Below, piece by piece: positions 18,255-28,067 of a stretch of 64,000 nt of DNA. The notes beneath the pieces are model-generated. The model searched no databases. It worked only from the letters and a program-made list of their open reading frames with translations, and was not told the origin of the DNA. Every line of letters begins with the position of its first letter. The first letter of the stretch is position 1. Both the position numbers and the translations under genes were made by a program. Source of the stretch: Chitinibacter fontanus (GTDB lineage: Bacteria > Pseudomonadota > Gammaproteobacteria > Burkholderiales > Chitinibacteraceae); NCBI RefSeq assembly GCF_013423785.1, contig NZ_CP058952.1, positions 3,189,665 to 3,253,664 on the forward strand, written 5' to 3'.

Positions 18255-18363
18255 CGGCAGTGGTGGGAGTAGCGGCAGTGGTGGGAGTAGCGGCAGTGGT
18301 GGGAGTAGCGGCAGTGGTGGGAGTAGCGGCAGTGGTGGGAGTAGCGGTAGCGGTGGGGGTAGC
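18151..18363 (+). repeat. 18-bp tandem repeat encoding Ser-Ser-Gly-Ser-Gly-Gly
   Basis: About ten copies of AGTAGCGGCAGTGGTGGG and close variants. The left copies use GGAGG(A/G)AGTAGCGGC and contain an Asn variant. The right copies, after the 2-bp deletion at 18243, are nearly identical to each other, which suggests recent expansion. Loss or gain of whole 18-bp units keeps frame; the 2-bp loss does not. Confidence 0.85.
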
Positions 18364-18392
18364 AGTGGTAAAGGTGGCGGAAAGTCTTGATG

Positions 18393-18440
18393 GGGTATTT
18401 TAATCTAGATATTTAAATAATTAGTTTTTAAAGCAATACA
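18393..18440 (+). repeat. Degenerate 48-bp element (ATACA right arm)
   Basis: GGGTAT at 18393-18398 and ATACA at 18436-18440 with 37 bp between, one base off the family pattern. It starts 3 bp after the stop codon of the Gly/Ser frame, as copy 4 does after yjeT. Confidence 0.4.
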
Positions 18441-18450
18441 TGGCGGGGTA

Positions 18451-19752
18451 TTAGCTTGCTAAAGTGGATAAAGCCCATAAAGTTGCCGCAATCTGCAGGC
18501 GATTAAATTCAGCAGTGCTTAATTGGCAGCTCTCTAGCAGTCTGGCCTCTGGCCAGTAGAGTTCACTATGCTCTGCAAGCTGTAGATAGGGGCTGAAAGC
18601 CGTTGTCTGTCCACAGAGTGTGTCAATCACTAGACGCGGCGGGTTTAGCTCCTTTAGCAATACGCTGCGTGGCACGCGCAGCAAGTAGTCAAGCAAAGAG
18701 AATAAGCCGGTTAAAAATAGTAGCTCACAGTCGGCCGGCGAAAAGTGCGGTGCCGCGGCAGTTTCCATCAAGCGAGCACGTGTGAGCGCGGTTTCAAGCA
18801 ATGTTTGATCGAGAGTTTCATGGCCTTTGCAAGAAAACAGCAGCAGAGATAACCACCGATAGAGCCGTTGATTGCCGATGACCGTGATGGCCTGCTCTAA
18901 ATTACTCATTGGGTGCGGTAGTGCCATAGCCGCAGAGTTGACGTAACGCAGTAGTCTTGCACTTAGCGCCGGGTCTGTTTTTAGTTGTCCTGCAATCTGT
19001 TTGGCATCAGCGTTTTGGCGCGTTAATTGCAGTACTTGATTGAGGTGTAGAAAGCTATCCGGAAAGCTCAATTGCTGAGCCTCGGCCCAAGTAAAAATAT
19101 GCCCACTTACAAAATCCGCACCGAGCTGAAAGCAGGCCTCAGCAGCTTCCCGACTATCAACTTCATTCACCCAGAGCTGTGCATTCGGTGCGATTTGGCG
19201 ACAGGTGTTGATTTGCTGGCTTAGAACAGCAAAATCAGGTGATTGGATATTTAGCACGATGGCTTGCAACTGCTGGCCGAGCCACGGGTTGCTAAGATGC
19301 CAGCGCTTCGCTGTCGCGCCGATATGGAAATGTATGCGTAATTGGGTGAGTAACTGACTCAGTTCGGCGTCAGAAAATGGCACTTCGCCATGTGCAATTA
19401 CTGTGAATTTGAATGTGAATTGGTGCGCTAATAATAGCGGTAAATTATGCCAGCTCAGCTCGAGCCAGATCTGCGTTTTTAAATCCGAACTATTGAGCAA
19501 GCGTTCGATTTCGCACAGCAGTACTTGATCATAACTATGGATGTTTTGATGGGGCTGGTGATTGAGCTCGCGCAGCGTGAGGCTGTAAGCTTCGATGCCC
19601 CAGTGCCGATTATAAATAGCACGGCGGCGCAATAAGCCACCCTCGGGGATTTGACTTACTGTAGCAAAGTCAGTCGACTTGGCACTTAAGCCAGTCTTCT
19701 CCCCGGGGGATGGAGCAAAACGCAATTGATCAAGTAGCCAGCGCAGCATCAA
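18451..19752 (-). CDS. HDOD-domain protein with degenerate EAL-like domain
   Basis: 433 residues of the YuxH/CdgJ layout. The N-terminal part (about 40-240) has the fold signature of EAL proteins (RRAIYNRHWGIEAYSLTLRE, then QLGADFVSGHIF near 215). The metal- and substrate-binding residues of active c-di-GMP phosphodiesterases are not preserved: EAL reads EAY, and no DDFGTG is present. Residues about 245-430 are an HDOD domain (LKTDPALSARLLRYVNSAA, AITVIGNQRLYRWL) without HD metal ligands. It is probably a signalling scaffold affecting motility or biofilm, by analogy only. No partner gene lies nearby. Confidence 0.85.
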   Translation of the reverse strand: MMLRWLLDQLRFAPSPGEKTGLSAKSTDFATVSQIPEGGLLRRRAIYNRHWGIEAYSLTLRELNHQPHQNIHSYDQVLLCEIERLLNSSDLKTQIWLELSWHNLPLLLAHQFTFKFTVIAHGEVPFSDAELSQLLTQLRIHFHIGATAKRWHLSNPWLGQQLQAIVLNIQSPDFAVLSQQINTCRQIAPNAQLWVNEVDSREAAEACFQLGADFVSGHIFTWAEAQQLSFPDSFLHLNQVLQLTRQNADAKQIAGQLKTDPALSARLLRYVNSAAMALPHPMSNLEQAITVIGNQRLYRWLSLLLFSCKGHETLDQTLLETALTRARLMETAAAPHFSPADCELLFLTGLFSLLDYLLRVPRSVLLKELNPPRLVIDTLCGQTTAFSPYLQLAEHSELYWPEARLLESCQLSTAEFNRLQIAATLWALSTLAS

Positions 19753-19851
19753 AGGTCTGAATCATTCAAATAATGCTTCAGCATAGTGACTGATGCGCCG
19801 GCAGGGCAAGGTGCAATTTGCTGCGATGCAAAACCGCAGCAAATGCAGGTA

Positions 19852-20655
19852 TCAGCCGTACACGGGCTTAAACAAATCGCTCAAACCTTGGCCCGGTGAA
19901 GGCTGACGCATAAACGCCTCGCCCACCAGATAGGTGTGCACATTATGGTTCTTCATCAGCTGCACATCGGCGGCGGTGTGAATGCCGCTTTCGCACACGG
20001 CAATACGGCCATCGGCGACGATACGCGGTAGCAGATCAATCGTGGTTTGCAGGCTCACTTCAAACGTGCGCAGATTGCGGTTGTTTACGCCGAGCAGCGG
20101 CGTTTTCAGATGCAGCGCAGCGTCAAGTTCTTCGGCGTTATGCACTTCAACCAACACCGCCATGCCTAAGCCGTGCGCTATCGCTTCAAAATCTTGCATC
20201 TGCTTCACATCGAGCTCGGCGGCGATTAACAAAATGCAATCGGCTCCCCACGCGCGTGCTTCATAAAACTGATACTCATCGACCATAAAGTCTTTGCGCA
20301 GCGCTGGAATGTTACATGCCGCGCGCGCCGTCTTCAGATAATCGGCATGGCCTTGGAAATACTGCACATCGGTCAACACCGACAAGCACGCTGCGCCATT
20401 CGCTTCGTAATCGGGCGCAATTTCTGCAGGAATAAATGGATCGCGCATTACGCCTTTGCTCGGGCTGGCCTTTTTGATCTCGGAAATCACCGCTGCCTTG
20501 CCCGCAGTGTGTTTGGCACGAATCGCAGCGATAAAATCGCGATGATCAGTATTGGCTTCAGCTTGCGCGCGGATTTCCGCTAGCGGGATTAGTTTTTTTG
20601 CAGTAGCCACTTCTTCAAACTTGGTGGCCCAGATTTTTTTTAGGATGTCGGACAT
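19852..20655 (-). CDS. trpC: Indole-3-glycerol phosphate synthase
   Basis: Converts CdRP to indole-3-glycerol phosphate, the fourth step of tryptophan synthesis. 267 residues, monofunctional (no TrpF fused). Typical TIM-barrel motifs: [15 protein letters not shown] near 58 (catalytic Lys), [19 protein letters not shown] near 118, [14 protein letters not shown] near 188 and VCESGI near 220. It is the last gene of the leftward trp cluster. It is separated from trpD by a GFA-type gene and a PIN-like gene. Confidence 0.95.
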   Translation of the reverse strand: MSDILKKIWATKFEEVATAKKLIPLAEIRAQAEANTDHRDFIAAIRAKHTAGKAAVISEIKKASPSKGVMRDPFIPAEIAPDYEANGAACLSVLTDVQYFQGHADYLKTARAACNIPALRKDFMVDEYQFYEARAWGADCILLIAAELDVKQMQDFEAIAHGLGMAVLVEVHNAEELDAALHLKTPLLGVNNRNLRTFEVSLQTTIDLLPRIVADGRIAVCESGIHTAADVQLMKNHNVHTYLVGEAFMRQPSPGQGLSDLFKPVYG

Positions 20656-20666
20656 ATCAATAATCT

Positions 20667-21407
20667 TTAAAATAAATATGAAATTCGTTCGTCGGCTATT
20701 TTGATTTTTCTATTCGCTTTGAGTAAATCTACTACTTTGCTTGAATTTAAATCTTTTTTTCTGCCGCGATAATGTGAAGTGATGAAATTGGATAAAGTCT
20801 TCTGAGTTCGTGGGCGCTTTAATTTTCCAATTTTTTTTAGCTGGTCGATTAAGGTATCATAAACGCCGCTAGTTGTGAGTTCCTCGGTTGCTTTACTTCC
20901 TGCTGCTTGTGAGGTAGATATTGTAGGAACTGACTTATTACTTTGGCTTGGGAGCGATGCAGTATGAGAGCTTTGTTGCCCTTTCTCTACGGGTACGAGA
21001 GCAATTTCCGCTTTAGTATCAACTTCTGTGGTTGATTTTGTAGAGTTTCCAAAGCAACTTCTGCGCTGGCAATCATAACCTAAGCTTTGAATGTGTTTGA
21101 TTAAAAGGTCGTAGTCAGCATCCTTCGATATTACATGAACTTTTGTTTTTGTATTTAATGATTGTTGTAAAGCGATGAAATAGCCAAGGTAGAAGGACAG
21201 GTGGAAATCTAGGCTATTTCTTCCTGAGCCTTCCATTTGAATCCATTGCACAGCAGAGCCTAGCGGCTGGGTTTTTTTGATAATATCGAGGCTGATTTTC
21301 GATTGATTTTGCCCTGCAAAAATAACGATCTGATCATGGTTTTTGTTAATCGAGTCGTAGTCAATATTTTGCAGATTTTCAAAGTCGACAAAATATAAAT
21401 TATCCAT
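20667..21407 (-). CDS. PIN-like/NYN-type nuclease domain protein within the trp cluster
   Basis: 246 residues. The start at 21407 is chosen because a purine-rich ribosome site (AAGAAGAG) precedes it. Residues 1-120 match a PIN-like fold: acidic FVDFENLQ at 3-11, [12 protein letters not shown] near 28, the conserved [16 protein letters not shown] near 58, and [20 protein letters not shown] near 95, which carries the second acidic cluster. A Ser/Thr/Gln-rich linker follows. The C-terminal 60 residues are basic ([20 protein letters not shown]) and may bind nucleic acid. It is AT-rich compared with trpC and trpD. It is probably an RNase; the target is unknown. Confidence 0.75.
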   Translation of the reverse strand: MDNLYFVDFENLQNIDYDSINKNHDQIVIFAGQNQSKISLDIIKKTQPLGSAVQWIQMEGSGRNSLDFHLSFYLGYFIALQQSLNTKTKVHVISKDADYDLLIKHIQSLGYDCQRRSCFGNSTKSTTEVDTKAEIALVPVEKGQQSSHTASLPSQSNKSVPTISTSQAAGSKATEELTTSGVYDTLIDQLKKIGKLKRPRTQKTLSNFITSHYRGRKKDLNSSKVVDLLKANRKIKIADERISYLF

Positions 21408-21423
21408 ATTTGCTCTTCTTTGA

Positions 21424-21777
21424 TTACAAACGCTTGCCATCAAACACTTCAACTTGCAATTGAAGCGGCTCTACACCCTCAAGGCAGCCCACATTGACGC
21501 GGTAATATCCAGCTTTGCGCATCGTCTGGTGGAAAGGATAAATCCCACACACTTTGCAGAAATAGTGCTTCGCCACGCCAGTGCCAAATTGGTACACGCT
21601 CAATTGATCCTCACCCGATTCAATGACCAAATCATCTGGCGAATAAATATGCGGCGTCATCAGCGCGCCTTTGCGCTGGCAGATTGAGCAATTGCAGCGC
21701 ACGCCTGAGGTGATCTCAGGCGAAACAATGCGAAATTTCACTGCGCCGCAATGGCAGCTGCCATGGTAGGTTTTCAT
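21424..21777 (-). CDS. GFA family protein (CENP-V/GFA zinc-binding)
   Basis: 117 residues with the GFA cysteine pattern: SCHCGAVKF at 7-15, [10 protein letters not shown] near 28, and [11 protein letters not shown] near 73. This corresponds to the zinc sites of glutathione-dependent formaldehyde-activating enzyme homologues. The ATG overlaps the trpD stop (ATGA), so it is translationally coupled to trpD. The actual substrate of this subfamily is unknown, and nothing links it biochemically to tryptophan. Confidence 0.88.
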   Translation of the reverse strand: MKTYHGSCHCGAVKFRIVSPEITSGVRCNCSICQRKGALMTPHIYSPDDLVIESGEDQLSVYQFGTGVAKHYFCKVCGIYPFHQTMRKAGYYRVNVGCLEGVEPLQLQVEVFDGKRL

Positions 21778-22808
21778 GCTTGCGCCAAGCCTTGGGTAAA
21801 TTGGATGAGAGCGTCGAGCTTGGCTTTGGCCGCGCCGCTGGACAGTGCTTCATGCGCAGCGTTGATGCCGTCTTCCAGCGTCACCGCCAAGTTTGCGGCG
21901 TAGATCGCAGCTCCGGCGTTCAGCAGCACGATGTCGCGGCAAGGGCCAGTGAGGCTGCCGTTCAAAATGCCTTCGATAATGGCTTTGGATTCAGCCGCAT
22001 TGCTGGCGTGCAGTGTTTTAATGTCGGCCAATTCAAAACCCAATTCACGTGGATCGAATTCGTATTCGATGATTTCGCCGTCTTTGAGTTCGGCAATCAT
22101 CGTCGGCGTGCTGATCGAGATTTCGTCCATGCCATCTTTGCCATGTACGATCAGTATATGCTTGGAGCCCAATTGCTTTAAGACTCGTGCTTGTATACCT
22201 ACCAGATCGGGGTGGAAAACACCCATTACTTGGTTGTCAGCTCCGGCGGGGTTGGTGAGTGGCCCAAGGATATTGAAAATCGTGCGCACGCCCAGCTCTT
22301 TACGAACAGGGGCAACGTATTTCATCGCGCTGTGATGATTCGGCGCGAACATAAAACCAAGGCCGACTTCGTCGATACACTGGCCAACCTGTTCGGCGCT
22401 GAGGTTTAGATTCACGCCAAATGCTTCGAGTACATCGGCCGAGCCAGAGCTCGATGACACTGAGCGACCGCCGTGTTTCGCCACTTTCGCGCCCGCTGCG
22501 GCGGCGACAAAAGCCGAGCAGGTTGAAATATTAAACGTGTGAGCGCCATCGCCGCCTGTGCCGCAAGTATCAACGAGGTGGCTGCGATCTTGCACGGCGA
22601 CTTTGGTCGAAAATTCGCGCATCACGGTTGCGGCTGCGGCAATTTCGGAAACACTTTCAACTTTGGTGCGCAAGCCCATGAGCAGCGCAGCAGTTTGCGC
22701 CTGCGTCATTTCGCCCGACATAATCTGGCGCATCAGGTGCAGCATTTCGTCGTAAAACAACTCGTTATTGTCGATCAGGCGGTTGAGTGCGGCTTGAATA
22801 GTAATCAT
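21774..22808 (-). CDS. trpD: Anthranilate phosphoribosyltransferase
   Basis: Transfers phosphoribose from PRPP to anthranilate, the second pathway step. 344 residues, the usual length. The PRPP/anthranilate motifs are intact: [17 protein letters not shown] near 82, [19 protein letters not shown] near 109, and [12 protein letters not shown] near 155, followed by [11 protein letters not shown] near 180. It lies 63 bp after trpG, with a hairpin in that gap. It overlaps the GFA gene by 4 bp. Confidence 0.95.
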   Translation of the reverse strand: MITIQAALNRLIDNNELFYDEMLHLMRQIMSGEMTQAQTAALLMGLRTKVESVSEIAAAATVMREFSTKVAVQDRSHLVDTCGTGGDGAHTFNISTCSAFVAAAAGAKVAKHGGRSVSSSSGSADVLEAFGVNLNLSAEQVGQCIDEVGLGFMFAPNHHSAMKYVAPVRKELGVRTIFNILGPLTNPAGADNQVMGVFHPDLVGIQARVLKQLGSKHILIVHGKDGMDEISISTPTMIAELKDGEIIEYEFDPRELGFELADIKTLHASNAAESKAIIEGILNGSLTGPCRDIVLLNAGAAIYAANLAVTLEDGINAAHEALSSGAAKAKLDALIQFTQGLAQA

Positions 22809-22840
22809 CGTAATTCCTTGTTTTATCTCAGGTCGTAAAG

Positions 22841-22861
22841 AAGCCGACCTAGGGTCGGCTT
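22841..22861 (-). terminator. Hairpin between trpG and trpD
   Basis: AAGCCGACC/GGTCGGCTT, a 9-bp perfect stem with a 3-base loop, lies 10 bp beyond the trpG stop. On the minus strand it is followed by TTCTTT, a poor T-run. It may be a weak terminator lowering trpD-C expression relative to trpEG. Confidence 0.5.
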
Positions 22862-22871
22862 GGTGCTGGCT

Positions 22872-23441
22872 TTACGCCCATTCTTTTAGGAAGTTCTCGA
22901 GCATCTTGTGCCCGTGCTCGGTCAGGATCGATTCGGGGTGAAATTGCACGCCCTCGATCGCCAGTGTTTTGTGGCGCACGCCCATGATTTCGCCGTCTTC
23001 AGTCCACGCGGTGACTTCAAGGCAATCAGGTAGCGATTCGCGCTCGATCGCCAACGAGTGATAACGCGTTACCGTAACAGGGGAGGGTATGTCTTTGAAC
23101 ATCCCGACATCATTATGGATAACAGGCGATACCTTGCCATGCATCAGCGTTTTGGCGTGGATAATCTTGCCGCCAAAGGCTTCGCCAATGGATTGATGCC
23201 CCAAGCACACGCCCATAATCGGCAACTTGCCAGCGAAATGCTTAATCGCTGGCACCGAAATACCCGCTTCTAGTGGTGAGCAGGGGCCGGGTGAAATCAC
23301 CAGATATTTAGGCTTCATCGCCTCGATTTGCTCGATGCTGATTTCGTCGTTGCGATGCACATGCACGTCTTGGCCGAGTTCGCCAAAATACTGCACGAGG
23401 TTGTAAGTAAAACTATCGTAGTTGTCGATCATTAAAAGCAT
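22872..23441 (-). CDS. trpG: Anthranilate synthase component II (glutamine amidotransferase)
   Basis: Supplies ammonia from glutamine to TrpE. 189 residues from the ATG at 23441, which has AAGGAA 7 bp upstream; a longer frame to 23492 overlaps trpE and lacks a site. The class I amidotransferase triad is present: Cys in [15 protein letters not shown] near 79, and His and Glu in VQFHPESI near 168. The [18 protein letters not shown] start is typical. It could also serve p-aminobenzoate synthase (pabA role), as in many bacteria. Confidence 0.95.
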   Translation of the reverse strand: MLLMIDNYDSFTYNLVQYFGELGQDVHVHRNDEISIEQIEAMKPKYLVISPGPCSPLEAGISVPAIKHFAGKLPIMGVCLGHQSIGEAFGGKIIHAKTLMHGKVSPVIHNDVGMFKDIPSPVTVTRYHSLAIERESLPDCLEVTAWTEDGEIMGVRHKTLAIEGVQFHPESILTEHGHKMLENFLKEWA

Positions 23442-23466
23442 GGCTAATTCCTTTTGGCGAGTCGGC

Positions 23467-24936
23467 TTAGGCGTCGAGGCCTTGGCTGGCAAGTTCGGCG
23501 GCGCGCAGTACGGCGCGGGCTTTGTTCAGCGTTTCTTGCCACTCGCTTTGCGGTACTGAATCGGCAACGATGCCGGCACCGGCTTGCATAAACAGGGTTT
23601 GATTTTTAACTACGGCGGTACGCAGCGCGATGGCGACGTCCATATCGCCGTTAAAGCCTAAGTAACCCACTGCACCCGAATACACACCACGTTTCGTTGG
23701 TTCGAGTTCGTCGATGATTTCCATTGCGCGCACTTTCGGCGCGCCTGAAACGGTACCCGCCGGGAAGGTGGCTTTCAGAACGTCGATGGCGGTTTGCTTA
23801 GGCTTGAGTTTGCCCTCTACGCTGGAAACAATGTGCATCACGTGCGAATAGCGCTCAACGACCATTTTGTCGACGAGTTTAACCGAGCCAGTTTGCGCTA
23901 CGCGGCCTGCATCATTTCGGCCAAGGTCGATCAACATTACGTGCTCGGCAATTTCTTTTTCATCGGCGAGCAACTCGGTTTCGAGCGCGAGATCTTCGGC
24001 ACGATCTTTACCGCGTGGGCGCGTACCAGCGATTGGGCGCACGGTAACAGTGTCGTCTTCGAGGCGGACCAAGATTTCGGGTGAAGCACCGACAATATGC
24101 ATATCGCCAAAGTCGTAATAGAACATATACGGCGATGGATTGATGCTGCGCAGCGAGCGATACAGCGACATCGGCGAGGCGGCAAATGGCGCGCTCATGC
24201 GTTGTGCGAGTACCACCTGCATCACATCGCCGTCTTTAATGTATTCCTTGGCTTTCAGTACCGCGTCTTTGAATGGCTGTTCGCCAAATTCGGAAACTGG
24301 CGTGCCGTGTGCGGCAACGGGTAGCGAGAACGGGATTTGTGCTGGCTCGCGTAGTTTCATTCGCAGCTCAAGCAAGCGTGCTTCGGCCACATCGAAAGCA
24401 TTGTCATTGGCCGGATCAGCATAAACAACGAGATACAGCTTGCCTGATAAATTGTCGACTACGACGATTTCTTCTGACAATAAAAGTTGAATATCAGGCG
24501 CGCCGATTGGGTCGGGTTTGTTGCATTCGGCCAGTTTACGCTCGATATAGCGTATGGTTTCGTAGCCAAAATAGCCAACCAGTCCACCCATAAAGCGCGG
24601 CAGGCCTTTGCTTGGTGGCGCTTTAAAACGAGCTTGGTAGGCTTCAATGTAATCAAGCGGATTGCCATCATGCGTTTCGATCACTTGATCATCATGGATC
24701 AGCTCAGTGCGAGTACCACAGACTTTGATGCGGGTACGGGCTGGCAGGCCAATGAATGAGTAGCGGCCAAAACGCTCGCCACCCACGACAGATTCAAGCA
24801 GATACGAATAAGGGCGATTAGCGAGCTTCAAATAAACCGATAGCGGGGTATCAAGATCAGCAAAAAGCTCGGAAATCAAAGGAATGCGGTTGTAGCCTTG
24901 CGCTGCAAGGTCTGCAAATTCGGTACGGGAAATCAT
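23467..24936 (-). CDS. trpE: Anthranilate synthase component I
   Basis: Makes anthranilate from chorismate with TrpG ammonia. 489 residues from the ATG at 24936, preceded by GGAG. The tryptophan-feedback motif LLES appears in [18 protein letters not shown] near 48. Chorismate-site motifs follow: [10 protein letters not shown] near 122, [11 protein letters not shown] near 285, [10 protein letters not shown] near 315, and [16 protein letters not shown] near 420. It is first in the leftward trp cluster and divergent from cysS. I found no Trp-rich leader peptide in the 271-bp gap, so classical attenuation is unlikely. Confidence 0.95.
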   Translation of the reverse strand: MISRTEFADLAAQGYNRIPLISELFADLDTPLSVYLKLANRPYSYLLESVVGGERFGRYSFIGLPARTRIKVCGTRTELIHDDQVIETHDGNPLDYIEAYQARFKAPPSKGLPRFMGGLVGYFGYETIRYIERKLAECNKPDPIGAPDIQLLLSEEIVVVDNLSGKLYLVVYADPANDNAFDVAEARLLELRMKLREPAQIPFSLPVAAHGTPVSEFGEQPFKDAVLKAKEYIKDGDVMQVVLAQRMSAPFAASPMSLYRSLRSINPSPYMFYYDFGDMHIVGASPEILVRLEDDTVTVRPIAGTRPRGKDRAEDLALETELLADEKEIAEHVMLIDLGRNDAGRVAQTGSVKLVDKMVVERYSHVMHIVSSVEGKLKPKQTAIDVLKATFPAGTVSGAPKVRAMEIIDELEPTKRGVYSGAVGYLGFNGDMDVAIALRTAVVKNQTLFMQAGAGIVADSVPQSEWQETLNKARAVLRAAELASQGLDA

Positions 24937-25207
24937 GGTAACTCCGGGTTTGGATAATAGAAGAGCGTGTGGACGCGATTTCAGCGACGCCATCGCCATT
25001 CAAGCCAGATTTCTGCGGAGTGGAATGCCATGATTGTGATCTATCGATTGGTTTGCAGTAACAGCCTCGATTGTGCTGCAAGCGGCTGGGAGCGTCAAAT
25101 AATCTCGGGTTTTCCTGTATTTTGCGTGTCAGAGCGCACTTTAGTTGCAGTGCTGCTTGACAGCTTTGGTAGAATCTCATTTTTAGTGCAAACAATGTGA
25201 ACTCACG

Positions 25208-26602
25208 ATGCTGACACTGCATAACTCTCTCGCCCGCGAAAAGCAGGAATTCAAACCGATCACTCCAGGTCATGTGAATATGTATGTCTGCGGTATGACC
25301 GTGTATGACTACTGTCACATCGGCCATGCACGGATGGTGGTGGTGTTTGATGTGGTGGCGCGCTGGTTGCGTCAGAGTGGTTACCATGTGAATCACGTGC
25401 GCAACATTACCGATATTGACGACAAAATCATCAAGCGTGCAGTTGAAAATGGCGAATCGATCCAAAGCCTGACTTCGCGTTTCATTGACGCAATGAATGA
25501 AGATTTTGCTGCGCTGGGTATTATTCGCCCTGATCACGAGCCTCGCGCTACCGATCACGTTGGCGGGATGCAAGCGATTATTAGCAAGTTGTTTGATAAA
25601 GGTTTGGCGTATCACGCGCCAAATGGCGACGTGTACTACTCGGTGAAAGATTTTGACGGCTACGGCAAATTGTCGCGCAAAGATTTTGACGAGCAACGTG
25701 CTGGTGAGCGCGTTGAGGTTGATCCTAATAAACGCGATCCACGCGATTTTGTGTTGTGGAAAGCTGCCAAAACCGATGAGCCGGCCGAAGTGAAGTGGGA
25801 TTCACCATGGGGAAAAGGGCGTCCGGGCTGGCATATCGAATGCTCGGCGATGTCTTGCCACCATTTGGGTGAGCATTTTGATATTCATGGCGGCGGTGAA
25901 GATTTGCAATTTCCGCACCATGAAAATGAAATTGCTCAGTCCGAAGGCGCGCACGGCCAGCAATACGTGAATTACTGGCTACACAATGGCTTTATCAATG
26001 TCGACAACGAAAAAATGTCGAAGAGCCTAGGTAACTTCTTCATTATTCGTGAAGTGTTGCAGAAATTTGATGCTGAAGTGCTGCGCTTCTTTATTTTGCG
26101 CGCTCACTATCGCAGCCCACTGAACTACAGCGATGTGCATTTGAATGATGCAAAAAATGCGCTGACTCGTTTGTATACTGCGCTGAAAACGGTTCCGCCG
26201 GCAGACGTAACCATCGATTGGAGTGATCCATTGGCTGCGCGTTTCAAAGCGGCGATGGATGATGACTTCGCGACTACTGAAGCTGTCGCAGTATTGTTCG
26301 AATTAGCGGCAGAAGCGAATAAACATGCCGGTACCGAGTTGGGTGCACAAAAAGCGGGGCTACTTAAAGCGCTGGGTGGCGTGCTCGGTTTGTTGCAGCG
26401 TGATCCGCAATCTTTCTTGCAGGCTGATGTCGGAGCAGAAGGGGAGTGGACTGCGGACAAAATCGAAGCGGCTATCGTGGCGCGTCGTGAAGCGCGTGCC
26501 GCGAAAAACTGGGCCGAAGGCGATCGAATTCGCGATGAGTTAGCTGCGGCGGGGATTGTGCTGGAAGATAAGGCGGGCGAGACCACTTGGCGTCGCAGTT
26601 GA
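25208..26602 (+). CDS. cysS: Cysteinyl-tRNA synthetase
   Basis: Charges tRNA-Cys. 464 residues, the standard class Ia form. The zinc Cys in [18 protein letters not shown] and the HIGH motif in the same block (residues 28-40) are present, as are WHIECSAM near 215, the zinc ligands around [15 protein letters not shown] near 240, and the KMSKSLGN loop near 272. The C-terminal DALR-type anticodon region is complete. A possible promoter is TTGCAG (25145) with TAGAAT (25170), spacer 19 bp. A bidirectional terminator follows. Confidence 0.96.
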   Translation: MLTLHNSLAREKQEFKPITPGHVNMYVCGMTVYDYCHIGHARMVVVFDVVARWLRQSGYHVNHVRNITDIDDKIIKRAVENGESIQSLTSRFIDAMNEDFAALGIIRPDHEPRATDHVGGMQAIISKLFDKGLAYHAPNGDVYYSVKDFDGYGKLSRKDFDEQRAGERVEVDPNKRDPRDFVLWKAAKTDEPAEVKWDSPWGKGRPGWHIECSAMSCHHLGEHFDIHGGGEDLQFPHHENEIAQSEGAHGQQYVNYWLHNGFINVDNEKMSKSLGNFFIIREVLQKFDAEVLRFFILRAHYRSPLNYSDVHLNDAKNALTRLYTALKTVPPADVTIDWSDPLAARFKAAMDDDFATTEAVAVLFELAAEANKHAGTELGAQKAGLLKALGGVLGLLQRDPQSFLQADVGAEGEWTADKIEAAIVARREARAAKNWAEGDRIRDELAAAGIVLEDKAGETTWRRS

Positions 26603-26620
26603 TTTGCTAGCAAGTTAAAG

Positions 26621-26649
26621 CAAAAAACCGCCGTGCAGGCGGTTTTTTT
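26621..26649. terminator. Bidirectional intrinsic terminator
   Basis: Stem AACCGCC/GGCGGTT with loop GTGCA, flanked by A-run and T-run. It is shared by cysS (+) and the SPOR gene (-). Confidence 0.9.
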
Positions 26650-26662
26650 ATTGGGCTTCAAT

Positions 26663-27436
26663 TTATTCGGTTTTAACTACCGGCGTGATGCCAAGTGCTT
26701 TGAGTTTTTTGACTGCAGCATCAGCTTCAGCTTTGCTTTTAAATGGGCCAATTTGCACGCGGGTTTCTAGGTAGGCGGGTATGCCAGCTTGTTGGAGTTG
26801 GCTAAGCAGTTTTTCCGCATTGTTCGAGAGTAGAAATACGCCAGCTTGCACGCTGTAACCGCGCGCGCTGTTTAGCGGTGCTGGATAATCGGCAACTAAT
26901 GGTCTGCTATTGGTATTGGTAGGTGTCTCGCTGGTCACTGACTTGCTGTTTAGGGTAGGAGAAGGTTTGTTGTTTAGGGGTATTGCTGTTGCAAGCGCTC
27001 TTGGCGTTATTTCTGGTTGTTTACTGGTCTGGGGTATGTTTTTTGGTGCGTTTTCAATTTTTTGAATTGGGCTGCTGTTGACTTGCTTGCTGGCCGGGTT
27101 GGTAGTGGTGTGTGGCGGTGCTGTTGTTGCACTAATGGCGCTTGGCTTTGGTGAGTCGGTTGGCTTGGGTGAAGCGCTAGCTGTTGGGGAGGGTGCGGCT
27201 GTAGCTGCCTCGCTCGCAGCTGAGGCGATCGCCTCTGGCTCGCTGGCATTGAGTTCGGGCGCTATTTGCGGAATTTGTACGTTGGGTGCCGCATTTTCCT
27301 GACTTTTTTCGATCCACCCGATGCCAAAAAGTATCGCGGTAATTAATCCGCCCGCAATGCCGAGGCGCCAAAGTAGTTGGGTTTTAAGTTGTTGCTGCTC
27401 TTTTTGCTGCAGGATCGGGTCTAGGCCTTCACTCAT
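26663..27436 (-). CDS. SPOR-domain cell-envelope protein
   Basis: 257 residues: a short cytoplasmic N-terminus, one membrane helix (GIAGGLITAILFGIGW at about 30-46), a long low-complexity Pro/Ser/Thr/Ala linker (about 60-175) and a C-terminal SPOR domain (about 185-257). SPOR hallmarks are GYSVQAGVF, LETRVQIGPFKSKAEADAAVKKL and a closing TPVVK. SPOR domains bind septal peptidoglycan lacking stem peptides, so a division or cell-wall role is likely (DedD/FtsN-like). It is divergent from the ndk operon and converges with cysS. Confidence 0.88.
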   Translation of the reverse strand: MSEGLDPILQQKEQQQLKTQLLWRLGIAGGLITAILFGIGWIEKSQENAAPNVQIPQIAPELNASEPEAIASAASEAATAAPSPTASASPKPTDSPKPSAISATTAPPHTTTNPASKQVNSSPIQKIENAPKNIPQTSKQPEITPRALATAIPLNNKPSPTLNSKSVTSETPTNTNSRPLVADYPAPLNSARGYSVQAGVFLLSNNAEKLLSQLQQAGIPAYLETRVQIGPFKSKAEADAAVKKLKALGITPVVKTE

Positions 27437-27459
27437 TGTGTCTGCTATTCGCTTGTAAG

Positions 27460-27468
27460 TGTTATAAT
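27460..27468 (+). promoter_or_regulatory. Extended -10 promoter of the ndk block
   Basis: TGT immediately before a perfect TATAAT (27463-27468). No strong -35 is evident. Transcription would start near 27475 and give a leader of about 140 nt before ndk. It is probably the main promoter for ndk and the genes downstream. Confidence 0.55.
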
Positions 27469-27617
27469 GGTCGGCTATTTGCCTGAAGTTTGCATATTGG
27501 CGTGGCTTTTTAGTCCGATTTAGCCTATGCAGAGGCTAGCTGAAAACGGCCTCGGGCAACAATATTCTTTCGTGTTTGTTGATAAAACTAAACATTAAAC
27601 CTCTGGAGAAATCAAAA

Positions 27618-28043
27618 ATGACTATCGAACGCACAATTTCTATCATCAAGCCTGATGCAGTTGCTAAAAACGTGATCGGTAAAATTTACGATCGTTTCGA
27701 GTCTGCTGGCCTGAAAGTGGTTGCGGCTAAAATGAAGCAATTGTCACGCGCTGAAGCAGAAGGCTTTTACGCTGTACATAAAGAGCGCCCTTTCTTTAAC
27801 GATTTGGTGAACTTTATGATCTCTGGCCCAGTCATGATCCAAGTATTGCAAGGCGAAAACGCAGTATTGAAAAACCGTGAATTGATGGGCGCTACTAACC
27901 CGAAAGAAGCGGCTGCAGGTACGATTCGTGCTGATTTTGCGGCAAGCATCGACGCAAATGCAGTGCACGGTTCAGATAGTTTGGAAAATGCAGCGATTGA
28001 AATTGCGTATTTCTTTGCTGCTTCAGAAGTTTACGGCGCTTAA
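27618..28043 (+). CDS. ndk: Nucleoside diphosphate kinase
   Basis: Balances NTP pools by phosphate transfer through a phospho-histidine. 141 residues. [10 protein letters not shown] at 8-17 and the active-site His in NAVHGSDS near 117 are intact. The start at 27618 is supported by CTGGAGAA 6 bp upstream; an upstream frame extension has no family support. It is first gene of the rightward block, followed closely by rlmN. Confidence 0.96.
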   Translation: MTIERTISIIKPDAVAKNVIGKIYDRFESAGLKVVAAKMKQLSRAEAEGFYAVHKERPFFNDLVNFMISGPVMIQVLQGENAVLKNRELMGATNPKEAAAGTIRADFAASIDANAVHGSDSLENAAIEIAYFFAASEVYGA

Positions 28044-28067
28044 TTGAACGCTGCGGAGCACACGATC

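Noticed and set aside
23086..23134. GGGTAT and ATACC inside trpG with a 38-bp spacer
   Set aside because: The spacing is one base longer than the family and the site lies in conserved coding sequence, so I treat it as chance.
24857..25696. A 279-codon minus-strand frame covering the trpE-cysS intergenic region
   Set aside because: It lies opposite the conserved start of cysS and overlaps the trpE start. The two well-supported genes explain the sequence.
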